The notes under the pieces were generated by a model. The model saw nothing but the letters and a program-made list of their open reading frames with translations. It was not told where the DNA came from and did not search any database. Shown one piece after another: positions 43,596 through 52,857 of a stretch of DNA of 64,000 bases (the first letter of the stretch is position 1; every line of letters starts with the position of its first letter). A program made the translations under genes and the position numbers. The stretch is taken from contig CAVSEY010000011.1 in NCBI GenBank assembly GCA_963727035.1, forward strand, positions 47,750 through 111,749, given 5' to 3'. Source of the stretch: Rhodoblastus sp963727035. Its GTDB lineage: Bacteria; Pseudomonadota; Alphaproteobacteria; Rhizobiales; Beijerinckiaceae.

Positions 43596-43671
43596 GCGCC
43601 CATCGTCTAGCGGTCTAGGACGTCGCCCTTTCACGGCGAAAACAGGGGTTCGAGTCCCCTTGGGCGCGCCA
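43596..43671 (+). tRNA. tRNA-Glu (TTC), CCA encoded
   Basis: A complete 76-nt tRNA: acceptor GCGCCCA/TGGGCGC, D-arm GTCTAGCGGTCTAGGAC, anticodon loop CTTTCAC with TTC, T-arm AGGGGTTCGAGTCCCCT and encoded CCA. It borders an accessory-looking block on its 3' side. Confidence 0.97.
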
Positions 43672-43814
43672 ATGAAATCAATGGTTAAAAGACATCTTTG
43701 CTGAGAGCTTTGGCTTTTGCCCAACTGTCGCCGCTGAAATGTCAACTCCTGGCGGTTCTTCGTCTTTGTTGGCGGCCGATCCGTCCAATGGGAAGAAGGC
43801 GAAGTGGCGGTCCC

Positions 43815-44451
43815 TTATTCCCGGAGCGCTCTCGGACCGCTGACGAACGGACTGTCCCGAAGATAAAATCGCAGGAGGCGGTTCGCATCCCGCGAAATGC
43901 CGATCCTGATGCTCTGCCCGATTTCGCCGGGTTCATGGTCGCCGCGTCCGAGCCATAGAGGGCCTTCCCGGCAAAGATCGAGCCCATCGAGCCGAAAGAT
44001 CGACCCGCAACGCCGCGGTGAGCCTTCCTGGTCCTCGCGCCAGGTCGCGCAAGCGCTCGACGCCACGATTCAGCCGCATGATCGGGATGCCTTCGAGCGG
44101 CTCGAGCGCCCTGATCAGGACGCCGGCTCCGATCCCGGGCGTCTCGCTCGAGACATTCAGCATGTATGAGCTGCCATAGGCGAGATAAATATAGGCGTGC
44201 CCACGCTCGAGAAACAGCGAACGATTACGCCTGGTCATCCCCCGGTAGGCGTGCCCGGCGGCGTCGCCGACGACATACGCCTCGGTCTCGACAATACGAC
44301 CGCTGGCGACGCCTTCTGGCAACTCCCGCACCAATAGCTTGCCAATGAGATAGCGGGCGAGAGAGACCGTATCGATCGGCAGCTCCGAGCGAGCGAGCGG
44401 CAGATGGCCATCCTTACGGCGGCCAGGTTTCAGGGCATCCGCTCGACCCAT
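43815..44451 (-). CDS. 3-methyladenine DNA glycosylase (AAG/MPG family), frame-interrupted
   Basis: Base-excision repair glycosylase for alkylated purines. The main frame from ATG 44451 has YLIGKLLVRELP, the catalytic glutamate in VETEAYVVGD, AGHAYRGMTRRNRSLF, HAYIYLAYGSSYMLNVS and LARGPGRLTAAL. After LRVD the homology passes to another frame with LDGLDLCREGPLWLG and SIRIGISRDANRLLRFY, ending at 43815. The switch needs one T removed from the TTT at about 43995-43997, a homopolymer indel. Joined, the protein has normal length (about 211 residues). Confidence 0.85.
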
Positions 44452-44810
44452 TGCGCGCGCGAAGGCCCCGGCTCGAACGGGTCGCCGAAATACTGGGTCT
44501 CGCGGGCCACCTTCCCATCGAGGAACTCCATGATGCTCACGGTGTAGGACGGCCGCCCGTCATAGGTCAGGACAAATTCGGTGACCCAGAGTTCGCCCGC
44601 GCCAAACATCCGCCGCACGGTGAAGCGTTTCCGGTTCGGCTGCGCGGCGCGAGACGACTGGATGTTCCGCCGCCCTCGGATACGCTCGCCCGATTGAGGA
44701 TATTCGAGCACCGCGTCCTCTCGGTAAATCTGGTGCTCCGCCTCGAAGTCGTTCGCATCGGAGGCGGCCCAGTGGCGATCCAGAGCCGCTCGAATCTCCC
44801 GGTCTTCCAT
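44430..44810 (-). CDS. SnoaL/NTF2-like protein
   Basis: Nuclear-transport-factor-2-fold protein of 126 residues: MEDREIRAALDRHWAASDAN, YREDAVLEYPQSGERIRG, FVLTYDGRPSYTVSIMEF and ETQYFGDPFEPG. ATG 44810 is chosen because GGAG lies 7 bases upstream. It overlaps the start of the glycosylase gene and is likely co-transcribed with it. This subgroup has no assigned function. Confidence 0.78.
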   Translation of the reverse strand: MEDREIRAALDRHWAASDANDFEAEHQIYREDAVLEYPQSGERIRGRRNIQSSRAAQPNRKRFTVRRMFGAGELWVTEFVLTYDGRPSYTVSIMEFLDGKVARETQYFGDPFEPGPSRAQWVERMP

Positions 44811-45066
44811 ATCAAATCTCCGTGAGTTCGTCCGGGCTGGATCCGTTTCGAGTTCAAAACGTCCGTGACCGTCATTTCGCCGAAACAATCACCGGGCCCG
44901 GGCGTTCCCGACCGTCGGCCCATCCTGGACAGGCTTGATGATCACATTCGACATCACCGCCCTAAGCTTGACGTCCTCCGCCACGAATTGCCGCTGGATC
45001 GCATTCGGTGAACAGATGTTCGCCGAACGCGTTCTAGTGCTTGTAACAGAACGGGCGAGGCGGACG

Positions 45067-45657
45067 ATGGCTCACAAAATCCTTGTTTTCTATGGTTCCT
45101 ACCGATCAGACCGGATGGGCGTCCGACTGGCGGACTTCATTGTCGCCCGGCTTCGCGCGCGCGGCGACGACGCCGAGCTCATCGACGCCAAGGAGGTCGG
45201 CCTTCCCATGCTGGACCGGATGTACAAAGAATATCCGCCTGGTTCGGCTCCCCCCGCCATGGAAGCACTGGCGTCGAAAATTCGCGCCGCGGACGCTTTC
45301 GTCTTCGTCGTGGGCGAATATAACTGGGGGGTGCAGCCGGGCCTGAAGAACCTGACGGATCATTTTCTTGAAGAATGGTTCTGGCGCCCCGCCGCAATCG
45401 CCAGCTATTCGGGCGGACGTCTTTCAGGGGCGCGGTCGAGCTTCGCCTGGCACAACACTCTGTCCGAAATGGGCATGGTGGTGATCTCGAGCGCCCTGGC
45501 GGTCGGTCCGATCGCGCAGACCCTGGATTCGGAACGCGCCCCGACCGGCCCCGCGGGAAAGGCGCTCGAACAGGCGTTCCCGAGGTTCGCGGATGACCTT
45601 GCCTGGTGGACCGAAGCCGCCAAAGCGCAGCGGGCGCTCCGCTCGCCCCCCTATTGA
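45067..45657 (+). CDS. NAD(P)H-dependent FMN reductase
   Basis: Flavodoxin-fold oxidoreductase of 196 residues. The FMN phosphate loop is in FYGSYRSDRMGVRLADF, the isoalloxazine-binding region in FVVGEYNWGVQPGLKNL, and GARSSFAWHNTLSEMGMVVIS follows. The ATG at 45067 begins the first strand (AHKILVFYGS); a longer frame upstream has no homology. Substrate (quinone, azo dye, flavin or metal) is unknown. It stands alone on the plus strand between minus-strand genes of the accessory block. Confidence 0.85.
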   Translation: MAHKILVFYGSYRSDRMGVRLADFIVARLRARGDDAELIDAKEVGLPMLDRMYKEYPPGSAPPAMEALASKIRAADAFVFVVGEYNWGVQPGLKNLTDHFLEEWFWRPAAIASYSGGRLSGARSSFAWHNTLSEMGMVVISSALAVGPIAQTLDSERAPTGPAGKALEQAFPRFADDLAWWTEAAKAQRALRSPPY

Positions 45658-45765
45658 ATGTGAGGTCGGGTTTGCTGGAGCAGTCTCAAATGACGGTGAG
45701 CGCGATTTTTGCCAGTGGGGCGGCGCCAATGTTCAATTCCAGCGAACGACCGCCCAGCGTCCAAC

Positions 45766-46067
45766 CTATACATATCTCGGGATCGGCCCCCATTGGGGCG
45801 TCTGGTCGGGCAGATCGATCTCCATTTCGTCCACATAACACCAGCCCCATCCCTCGGGCGGGTCATAGCCCTCGATGATCGGGTGGCCGGTGGCGTGGAA
45901 ATGCGCCGTCGCATGCCGATGGGGCGAGTCGTCGCAGCAGCCGACATGGCCGCACGTCCGGCAAAGCCGCAGATGGACCCACGGGCTGCCGATTTCAGGC
46001 ATTCCTCGCAGCCGCGCGCGCTCGGGCGCACCTTGGCGATTGATGCTTTGTGTCTGCAACTTGTCAT
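45766..46067 (-). CDS. UBP-type zinc finger protein, frame-interrupted
   Basis: Small protein related to the ubiquitin-binding zinc finger of eukaryotic USP enzymes. ATG 46067 starts MTSCRHKASIAKVRPSARGC followed by EECLK; one base later the frame must change to continue IGSPWVHLRLCRTCGHVGCC, HRHATAHFHATGHPII and EGWGWCYVDE. The Cys/His ligands of the finger are all present. The break is at the TTT at 45993-45995 (one base missing), consistent with a homopolymer error. Its start overlaps the stop of the FAD reductase gene (ATGA), so the two are coupled. Bacterial function is unknown. Confidence 0.82.
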
Positions 46068-47753
46068 CCGACGTCCCTCGCCGATCGTTTGGCCATCATG
46101 GCGTGAATTTGAGCGACGACCGCAGCGCCCTCGCCAACCGCGGCGGCGACGCGCTTGGTCGAACCGGCGCGAACGTCGCCGATCGCGAAGACGCCGGGCA
46201 GGCTCGTTTCCAATGGCAGCGCGCCTTTGCCGGTGACGACAAAGCCCTTGGCGTCGGTTTCGGCGCAACCATTCAACCATCCCGCATTGGGATCCGCGCC
46301 GATGAACAAAAACAGATGGCGCAATTCGCGGCGGCAACTCGACCCATCGCCGACCTTTCTGAAGGTGACGGCGGTCAGGCCGGAAACGCTATCGCCTTCC
46401 AGCGCCGTCACTTCGGCGCCGACATGGATATCGACATTGCAGAGCGCCGCAATCCGGTCGATCAGATAGCGCGACATCGTCTCCGAGAGGTCGCGCCGAA
46501 CGATCAGATGCAGACGCTTGACCTGCGGCGCAAGGAATACGACCGCCTGACCCGCCGAATTGCCGCCGCCGACCAGCGCGACCTCTTCGCCGGCGCAAAG
46601 CCGCGCCTCGATGGGCGACGCCCAATAGGAAACGCCGGCGCCCTCGAATGTCGCAAGATTGGCGATGTCAGGCCGCCGATACCGCGCCCCGGTCGCGACG
46701 ACGACGGCTCGTGCGCGCAGGCGGCGATCGCCGGGCAAATTCAAGAGAGAGACGCTCGGCCGAGCAATCGAGCTGTTCGACCTGCAACGGTATAGCGATC
46801 TCCGCGCCGAACTTCAGCGCCTGGATGAACGCGCGCCCAGCCAGCGCCTGTCCTGAAATTCCGGTCGGAAAGCCGAGATAGTTCTCGATCCTCGCGGAAG
46901 CGCCGGCCTGGCCGCCCATCGCGCGCTCGTCCAGAACGATCACCGACAACCCTTCCGACGCCGCATAGACCGCGGTGGCGAGCCCCGCCGGTCCGGCGCC
47001 GACGATCGCCACATCATACAGTTTTTGCGGATCAAGCTCCGGCGTCATGCCAAGGCAGGCCGCCAGCTCCGTTTCGCTCGGCTTCTTCAACAGATTTCCA
47101 TTAGGGCAGACGACAAGAGGCAATTCATCGGCTTGGACCCCAATGCGTTCCACCAATGCTTGGGCTTCCGCATCCTTTGCCGCGTCGAGCACAAGATTGG
47201 GAGAACCGCTCCTGGTCAGAAAGCCCTGGAGCCGGATCATATCCGGACTGCCGGAGGAGCCAATCAGGATCGTGCCCGCCCCGCCGATCTCGATCAGTCT
47301 GACGCGGCGCAGGATCAGCGCGCGCATCACGATCTCGCCGACATCGGCTGACCCCACCATCAATGCGCGCAGATGCGCTGGGTCAAAGGGAAGGGCCACG
47401 CATCCCTCGGGCCCTGCGCGACCGGCGGCGATCGAAGGGCCGCCGGCGAGTTGATTGATCTCGCCGGTCAGCTGGCCGGGGCCGTGCGTTGTGATCGGCG
47501 CATCCTGGCTGAGCCCGTCGCGCCTGATGACGTCGATCGCGCCGTCCAGCACGAGCCAAGCTGGCGCACGCTGCTCACCGAACGCGAAAACGCTCTCGCC
47601 GGGAGCGAAGCGTTTTTCCGGGCCGCTCGCAAAGCGCCTTGCGGTCGCGACCTGCGTCGCGTCAAGCACAGGGAACGTCTGGTGTTCCCGGCCGCCAAGA
47701 TCGCCCCTTTCGCCTTCCGATTTTTTCGATTTTTCACGAGGGGCGGTCAACAT
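46064..47753 (-). CDS. cNMP-binding / thioredoxin-fold / FAD-NAD(P) reductase, frame-interrupted
   Basis: Three-domain redox protein of about 562 residues. Residues about 30-150 are a cyclic-nucleotide-binding-like domain (FAPGESVFAFGEQRAPAWLV, LTGEINQLAGGPS). Residues about 150-235 are a thioredoxin-like fold without a CxxC (ELPLVVCPNGNLLKKPSE). The rest is a thioredoxin-reductase-like module with FAD loop VGAGPAGLATAVYAA, NAD loop VGGGNSAGQAVVF and FAIGDVRAGSTKR. The redox CATC is replaced by YWAS, so it cannot be a standard thioredoxin reductase. A frame break lies in a TC repeat at about 46743-46751 (one extra base). It is coupled to the UBP zinc finger gene. Confidence 0.82.
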
Positions 47754-47859
47754 CGGCGTCTATAGCTTGAACGGGATCATAGGCCGTCATGACGGGAACG
47801 CCATCGCGGCGACCAGTCGCTCAACTGCAGATGAAGGCCAAAAGTTCCTCGTTCGGTCG

Positions 47860-48040
47860 GTCAGGACGCGTCATCGGCAAAGTGAGGAATCCGGGTCGAC
47901 CAGGGCTCCGAATTCATCTCGCGCGACCTCGATCCGTGGGACTATCAGGACAACGTCATTCTGGACTTTTCGCGCCCGGCATGCCGACTGACAACGCATG
48001 ATCGACGCGTTCAGGCAGATCGATTCGGTTTTCAGCTTGC
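47860..48040 (+). mobile_element. IS3-family transposase (orfB) remnant
   Basis: The plus strand encodes IRVDQGSEFISRDLDPWDYQ, then VILDFSRP, and after a one-base shift PTDNA and FIDAF-like residues: the DD(35)E core around the second Asp and the Glu region of IS3/IS407-type integrases (consensus RVDNGPEF...FSRPGKPTDNAFIE). Both ends of the gene are missing and the frame is broken. No terminal repeats are visible, so this is a fossil. The 47754-47860 stretch before it holds no recognisable gene. Confidence 0.72.
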
Positions 48041-48074
48041 GCGCAGCCTGCCGGCGCCGCTGCGGCCGTCCAAC

Positions 48075-48398
48075 TCAGAACGCGATCTCGTCCAGCGCCT
48101 TGAGGCAGGCGGCGTTCTTTCGGTGCGCCTGGAATTTCCTGGCGCGTTCGAGGGCGTTCTGGGCCCTGGCCATGGCGTCCTTGTCGGCGGCGAGCACACT
48201 GGCCGCCGTCGGCTGATGGTGCGCGGTGGCGAAAGCTCCCTCCGTCATGTCCTCGACCGGTTGGCCGCCGGCCTGGGCTTGATCGACCAGAGCCTGAAGG
48301 CGCGCGATTTCGCTTTGGCAGGTCCGGACCTGGGCCATTGCGGCGCCGGGCGCGCACAAAGCGGTCAAAACGGAAAAAGCGATCAGGACACGCGACAC
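48075..48398 (-). CDS. Secreted helical hypothetical protein
   Basis: Small 107-residue protein with a clear Sec signal peptide (VLIAFSVLTALCAPGAAMAQ, cleavage near residue 22) and a helical mature part with two cysteines (CQSEIARLQALVDQAQ ... NAACLKALDEIAF). The two cysteines could form a periplasmic disulfide. It resembles short unnamed exported proteins of Hyphomicrobiales. Function unknown; it lies next to, not within, the IS remnant. Confidence 0.7.
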   Translation of the reverse strand: MSRVLIAFSVLTALCAPGAAMAQVRTCQSEIARLQALVDQAQAGGQPVEDMTEGAFATAHHQPTAASVLAADKDAMARAQNALERARKFQAHRKNAACLKALDEIAF

Positions 48399-48455
48399 CC
48401 CTCATCCCCCGTTGCGGCGGTTCTCATCTCTTCTCCACGCGGCGCGCGGCCGCTC

Positions 48456-49394
48456 TCATACCGCGATCAGGTCTTCCAGGTAAAGGCGTTGCATTTCCGC
48501 AATGTCGTCGAGAGTGGGCAGCCCGAATTCGTTGCCCAGATGCTGGACCTTGAAGGCCGAGGCCGCGCGGGCGAAATCGAAATGGTCGGCCCAGCGGGCG
48601 GCGCGGTTGCGCAGGAAGGACGCAAGATAGGCGCCGTGGAAGACGTCGCCAGCGCCCGATGTGTCGATGACTTTTTCGGAAGGCACGCGCAGCGCCGGCA
48701 TGCGCGAAATCAACCCATCCTCGTCGCTCCACAACAGGCCGCGCTCGCCCTCGGTGACCGCCGCGATCTTGACCCCGCGCGAGGTGAGATAAGCCAGCGT
48801 TTCGAGCGGCGTCAGCTTGAGTTCCGCGCAAAAGGCCTCCGCGACCACCGCGACGTCGATGTAATTCAGCACTTCCTCGGTATTGGCGCGGATCGCGCCG
48901 CCGTCGAGCGAGGTCAGAAGGCCCTTTTCGCGAAAAACCTTGGCGTAATAGAGCGCGGCGTCGGCCTGATGCCCGTCGAGATGCAGAGCCTCGTAGGTCG
49001 ACACGTCGAGCTTCATGAAGGGGCGCAGGTAATGCGAATCGCGGGCGCGCAGGATCGCGCGCTTGTGCGCATGGGGCAGCACGAAGGAGAGCGAGGAGCG
49101 CGCCACCTTGCGCGGATAGATCGATACGCCATATTTATGCGCCATCTCCCAGAACATCTGGCCGAGCCAGTCGTCGGACATGGTCGTGAGGAGATCGGTC
49201 TGGACGCCGAGCCTGGCGCAGGCGAAGGCGGCGGTGACCGCGTTGCCGCCGAAGGAGACGGCGTAATCCTTCGCCACGGACTTTTCGTCGCCGGCCGGCA
49301 TGCTGTCGGCGATCATGGTTACGTCGATATAGGAATGTCCGACGAAAAGGGCTGTCACGGCAATCTCGCTAGTCGGGTTGGCTTTCGCGCCCAT
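48456..49394 (-). CDS. PfkB-family carbohydrate/nucleoside kinase
   Basis: Ribokinase-fold kinase of 312 residues. N-terminal strand ALFVGHSYIDVTMIAD and GGNAVTAAFACARLG form the substrate side; the C-terminal PfkB signature DTSGAGDVFHGAYLASFL carries the catalytic aspartate and anion hole. Sugar, nucleoside or other substrate cannot be told from the sequence. It is divergent from the nitroreductase gene. Confidence 0.87.
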   Translation of the reverse strand: MGAKANPTSEIAVTALFVGHSYIDVTMIADSMPAGDEKSVAKDYAVSFGGNAVTAAFACARLGVQTDLLTTMSDDWLGQMFWEMAHKYGVSIYPRKVARSSLSFVLPHAHKRAILRARDSHYLRPFMKLDVSTYEALHLDGHQADAALYYAKVFREKGLLTSLDGGAIRANTEEVLNYIDVAVVAEAFCAELKLTPLETLAYLTSRGVKIAAVTEGERGLLWSDEDGLISRMPALRVPSEKVIDTSGAGDVFHGAYLASFLRNRAARWADHFDFARAASAFKVQHLGNEFGLPTLDDIAEMQRLYLEDLIAV

Positions 49395-49500
49395 TAAATT
49401 ACAAAATCACCCGTCTGTCTGCCGGCCATCGTCGGCGCGCGGCGTCGCCATCAACAGCAATTTACCGAAAGCCCTCAGAAAGCCCTTCAGAAAGCCCTCA

Positions 49501-50136
49501 ATGTCCAAGCCCGATCCCTCGCTCGTCTCCCTCGTCTCGCAAGCCGGCGAACGCGCCGCCGGAACGCCGGTTTCGTCCCTGTTCATCAACCGCTGGTCGC
49601 CACGCGCCATGACCGGCGAGCCGATTCCGGACGAAATCCTGTTCTCTCTGTTCGAGGCGGCGCGCTATGCGCCATCGAGCCATAATTCGCAGCCCTGGCG
49701 CTTCGCCTACGCCAGGCGCGGCGAGGCGGATTTCGCGATTTTTCTCGCCTGCCTGAGCGACGACAACAGGGAATGGGCGCGCAACGCCTCGGCGCTGGTC
49801 GCCGTCGCCAGCAAGGCGATCTTTACGCTCGACGGCTCGGCGGAAAAGCGTGTTTCGCGCTCGGCGTCTTTCGATACCGGCGCGGCCTGGGCGAGCTTCG
49901 CCTTGCAGGCCGAACTTCTGGGCTGGACCACGCGCGCCATGGGCGCTTTCGACGGCGATCTCGCCCGCGCCGCGACCCATGCGCCGGATTTTTTGAAAAT
50001 CGAAGTCATCGTCGCCATCGGCAAGCGCGGCGACGCCGCGCTGCTGCCGGAGGCGCGCCGGCCGTTCGAAAAGCCCAACCCGCGCAAGACTTTTGCGGAA
50101 ATCGTCTTTGCCGGCGGCTTTCCCGCCGATTGCTGA
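49501..50136 (+). CDS. Nitroreductase-family flavoprotein
   Basis: FMN-dependent oxidoreductase of 211 residues. The FMN-binding signature is RWSPRAMTGEPIPDEILFSL followed by ARYAPSSHNSQPWRF; DTGAAWASFALQAELLGW and the late PNPRKTFAEIVF complete the family pattern. ATG 49501 is chosen because the frame upstream is low-complexity and unconserved. queE follows after 18 bases, so the two may be co-transcribed. Physiological substrate unknown. Confidence 0.87.
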   Translation: MSKPDPSLVSLVSQAGERAAGTPVSSLFINRWSPRAMTGEPIPDEILFSLFEAARYAPSSHNSQPWRFAYARRGEADFAIFLACLSDDNREWARNASALVAVASKAIFTLDGSAEKRVSRSASFDTGAAWASFALQAELLGWTTRAMGAFDGDLARAATHAPDFLKIEVIVAIGKRGDAALLPEARRPFEKPNPRKTFAEIVFAGGFPADC

Positions 50137-50154
50137 GAAGAGCGAGGGCGCGTC

Positions 50155-50787
50155 TTGGCCTATAGCGTCAAGGAAATCTTCAAGACCCTCCAGGGCGAGG
50201 GCGGGCAGGCGGGGCGCGCGGCGGTGTTCTGCCGCTTCGCCGGCTGCAATCTGTGGAGCGGCCGCGAGGAGGACCGCGCCGACGCGGCTTGCGATTTCTG
50301 CGACACCGATTTCGTCGGGACCGACGCCGAGGGCGGCGGCAAATTCGCCGACGCCGCGGCGCTTGCCCGGCGCTTAAGCGAAATCTGGGGCGAGGGCAGG
50401 GAGGGCCGCTGCGTGGTCTTCACCGGCGGCGAACCGCTGTTGCAACTCGATGGGGCGCTGATCGAGGCGGCCAAAACAGAAGGGTTTTTCATCGCGGTGG
50501 AAAGCAACGGCACGCTCGCGCCGCCGCCGGGGATCGACTGGCTGTGCGTCAGTCCCAAAGCGGGCGCGCAATTGCGGGCGCGCGAGGGCCAGGAACTGAA
50601 ACTGGTCTTTCCCCAGGCCGGGCTCGATCCGCGCGCTTTCGAATCGCTCGACTTCGAACGTTTCTTCATCCAGCCGATGGACGGGCCCGACCGCGCCCGC
50701 AATATCGAGGCGGCGATCGCCTTTTGCCACGCCCATCCACGCTGGCGGCTCAGCCTCCAGACCCACAAGATGATAGGGATTCCGTAA
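50155..50787 (+). CDS. queE: 7-carboxy-7-deazaguanine synthase QueE
   Basis: Radical-SAM enzyme in queuosine/7-deazaguanine synthesis. The 210-residue protein has the start YSVKEIFKTLQGEGGQAGRA, a CX14CX2C cluster motif (FAGC ... ACDFCDTDF), which is one of the recognised QueE variants, then FTGGEPLLQ, VESNGTLAPP, SPKAG and the C-terminal QTHKMIGIP. It starts at TTG with GCGAGGG upstream. No queC, queD or queF is in the window. Confidence 0.94.
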   Translation: MAYSVKEIFKTLQGEGGQAGRAAVFCRFAGCNLWSGREEDRADAACDFCDTDFVGTDAEGGGKFADAAALARRLSEIWGEGREGRCVVFTGGEPLLQLDGALIEAAKTEGFFIAVESNGTLAPPPGIDWLCVSPKAGAQLRAREGQELKLVFPQAGLDPRAFESLDFERFFIQPMDGPDRARNIEAAIAFCHAHPRWRLSLQTHKMIGIP

Positions 50788-50994
50788 GATACTGTGACAT
50801 AAATGCAATTCCTGTGGAAAAACGCACGTTCCCGGACGTGGATCGGCAAGGAATTGATTTGAAACAAGGCAAGCGGCGCGCAAGATGAAAATGCTGTATT
50901 TTGTCTACGGTCCCGCCTGGGTCGTGGCGCGCGTGTTGCGGCGTTTCTCGATTTGCTTTCCTCGATTCGCTTAGGGACATCGGAGGCGTAGACT

Positions 50995-52422
50995 TTGAAA
51001 CATCGCAAATGGGCGCGTTTCCTGGGCCTGAGCCTCGCCAGCGCGGCCTCGCTGTGCCTCGGCGCCTTCCTGTCCTACGAAGCCGCCATGCAGCAGGGGC
51101 CGGCGACCCAGGTCGCCGACGGACCGCGTTTTGCCGCGCAAACGGCCGCCGCTGAGGCGCCCGCCGCGCCTTCGCCGCAAAAGCTCGCCGCCCAGACGCC
51201 CGACGCGGCGCCCCAACCCAAGCCCGCGCCCATCGCCAAGTCCGCGTCTCGATCGCCACGCCCGATCCCGCGCGTCCGAGCGGCCCGATCCTCGCGAGCC
51301 TCGAATCCGACGCGCCGCCGGTCTTTTCACCGGCGACGGCGCTGAACCTGCCGGTCGAACTGCGTAGCGACGACGACGCCGGCGTCGTCGAAGCGTCGCT
51401 CCCCTCCAGCGACGCCGCCATTCCGGCCAATCCTGAGCCGCTGCCGCCCGAGCCCGAACAGGCCGCCACGGGCGACGGTCTGTTCCATGGCAAGCCCGCG
51501 CCGCTGCCGCCGACCCGTCCGACGGCCGTCGCCACCGCCCTGCCGCCGACGCCCTCCGTTCCGGGGCAGGGACCCGCGCCGCGTCGCTGCTTCGGCCCCG
51601 TCCATGGCTTCGGCCCAGCCCACGGCTTCAGCGCCCGGCCTGCAACAGCAAGCCGGACTCTCCGGTTTCGCCAACGCCCTCGCCGCCATCAGATCGTCGG
51701 TGGGCGGCGCCAATTCGGCCTTGTCGCCGGCCGAGACGGAGCCTGCGCCGCCGGAGGTCGCGAGCGGCGGCTTCAAGATGGGCGCGCCCGTCTATATCCG
51801 CATTTTCAAGAAGGAATCAGTGCTTGAACTGTGGATGAAGCGCGGCGAGACCTACGCGCTCTACAAGACCTTCCCGATCTGCCGCTGGTCGGGCGGCCTC
51901 GGGCCGAAGGAGCACTATGCGGATTACCAGTCTCCGGAGGGCTTTTACGAAATTTCGGCCCGCCAGTTGAACCCGCGCTCGCATTTTCATCTCGCTCTCA
52001 ATGTCGGTTATCCGAACGCCTATGACCGGCGCCATGGCGCCACGGGCAATTCCGTCATGATCCACGGCGATTGCAAATCGGTCGGTTGTTTCGCCATGAC
52101 CGACGCCGGAATCGACCAGATCTACCCGATCGTGGCGGCGGCGCTGCGCAATGGCGAGGTCGAGGCGCCGGTGCATATCTTCCCCTTCCGGATGACGGAT
52201 CAGGCGATCGCCCGCGAGAGCGCGCCGCCCTCGACCCTGCTCTCTTTCCTCTCGCAGGGAAAAGCGCAACCGCATCGGGACTGGTCGGGCTTCTGGCATA
52301 ACCTCAAGGAAGGTTACGACCTGTTCGAGCGCACTCATGTTCCGCCGATGGCCTATGCCTGCGGCGACCGCTACGAATTCGGCGACGCCGGCCGCGCCTG
52401 CACGCGCATCGCCGGCTGGTGA
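50995..52422 (+). CDS. L,D-transpeptidase (YkuD), two compensating frame breaks
   Basis: Periplasmic cell-wall cross-linking enzyme. The N-terminus (TTG 50995, GGAGG upstream) is a signal anchor KHRKWARFLGLSLASAASLC followed by an Ala/Pro linker. Near 51242-51248 the coding frame shifts (continuing VSIATPDPARPSGPILASLE), and near 51575-51590 it returns to the first frame. The catalytic domain has GAPVYIRIFKKESVLELWM, GFYEISARQLNPRSHFHLAL and the active-site HGDCKSVGCFAMTD with the nucleophilic cysteine. The linker is poorly conserved, so only composition supports the middle frame; two indels are the likely cause. Confidence 0.82.
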
Positions 52423-52563
52423 CGCGAATTGCGCCTGAATCATGCTGGCGCCTCATGATACGACTTCCTGCGAGTGGCGCGGAGCATCGTCTCCCGCTAC
52501 CATTCCGCCGGCCGCGAGTCGTTGCGACATGCGGAACGGAACTCTTGCCTTGAGGACGGCGCG

Positions 52564-52854
52564 ATGGGAATCGTCGGCATCTGGAAACTCACCCTGCAAA
52601 CGCCCTTTGGCGTCCAGACACCCTCGCTGCGGATCAACGCCGACGGCACGGGCGGCCTGATTTCGCCGATCGGCGAGGCGCCCCTGCACGACCTTCAGGT
52701 CACCGAGGACAGCGCCGAATTCACCGCCAATATCCCGACCCCGATGGGCAATTTCGCGATCGGTTTCAGCGTCACGGCCAATGACGACGCGCTCTCCGGC
52801 ACATTCACCTCGCCGCTCGGCGCGACGGAATTTTCCGGAGCGCGCGAAGCGTAA
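52564..52854 (+). CDS. Small beta-rich hypothetical protein
   Basis: A 96-residue protein: MGIVGIWKLTLQTPFGVQTP, GTGGLISPIGEAPLHDLQV, FTANIPTPMGNFAIGFSV and LSGTFTSPLGATEFSGARE. The strand pattern is lipocalin-like and resembles short unnamed proteins of proteobacteria. ATG 52564 follows GAGGA. It converges with the hydrolase gene, separated by 3 bases. Function unknown. Confidence 0.65.
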   Translation: MGIVGIWKLTLQTPFGVQTPSLRINADGTGGLISPIGEAPLHDLQVTEDSAEFTANIPTPMGNFAIGFSVTANDDALSGTFTSPLGATEFSGAREA

Positions 52855-52857
52855 GGG

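Noticed and set aside
43698..43958. Plus-strand small frame after tRNA-Glu
   Set aside because: It overlaps the interrupted 3' part of the glycosylase gene on the other strand, which has clear homology.
46064..47753. Thioredoxin reductase (trxB)
   Set aside because: The CxxC redox motif is absent and two extra N-terminal domains are present, so the trxB name would mislead.
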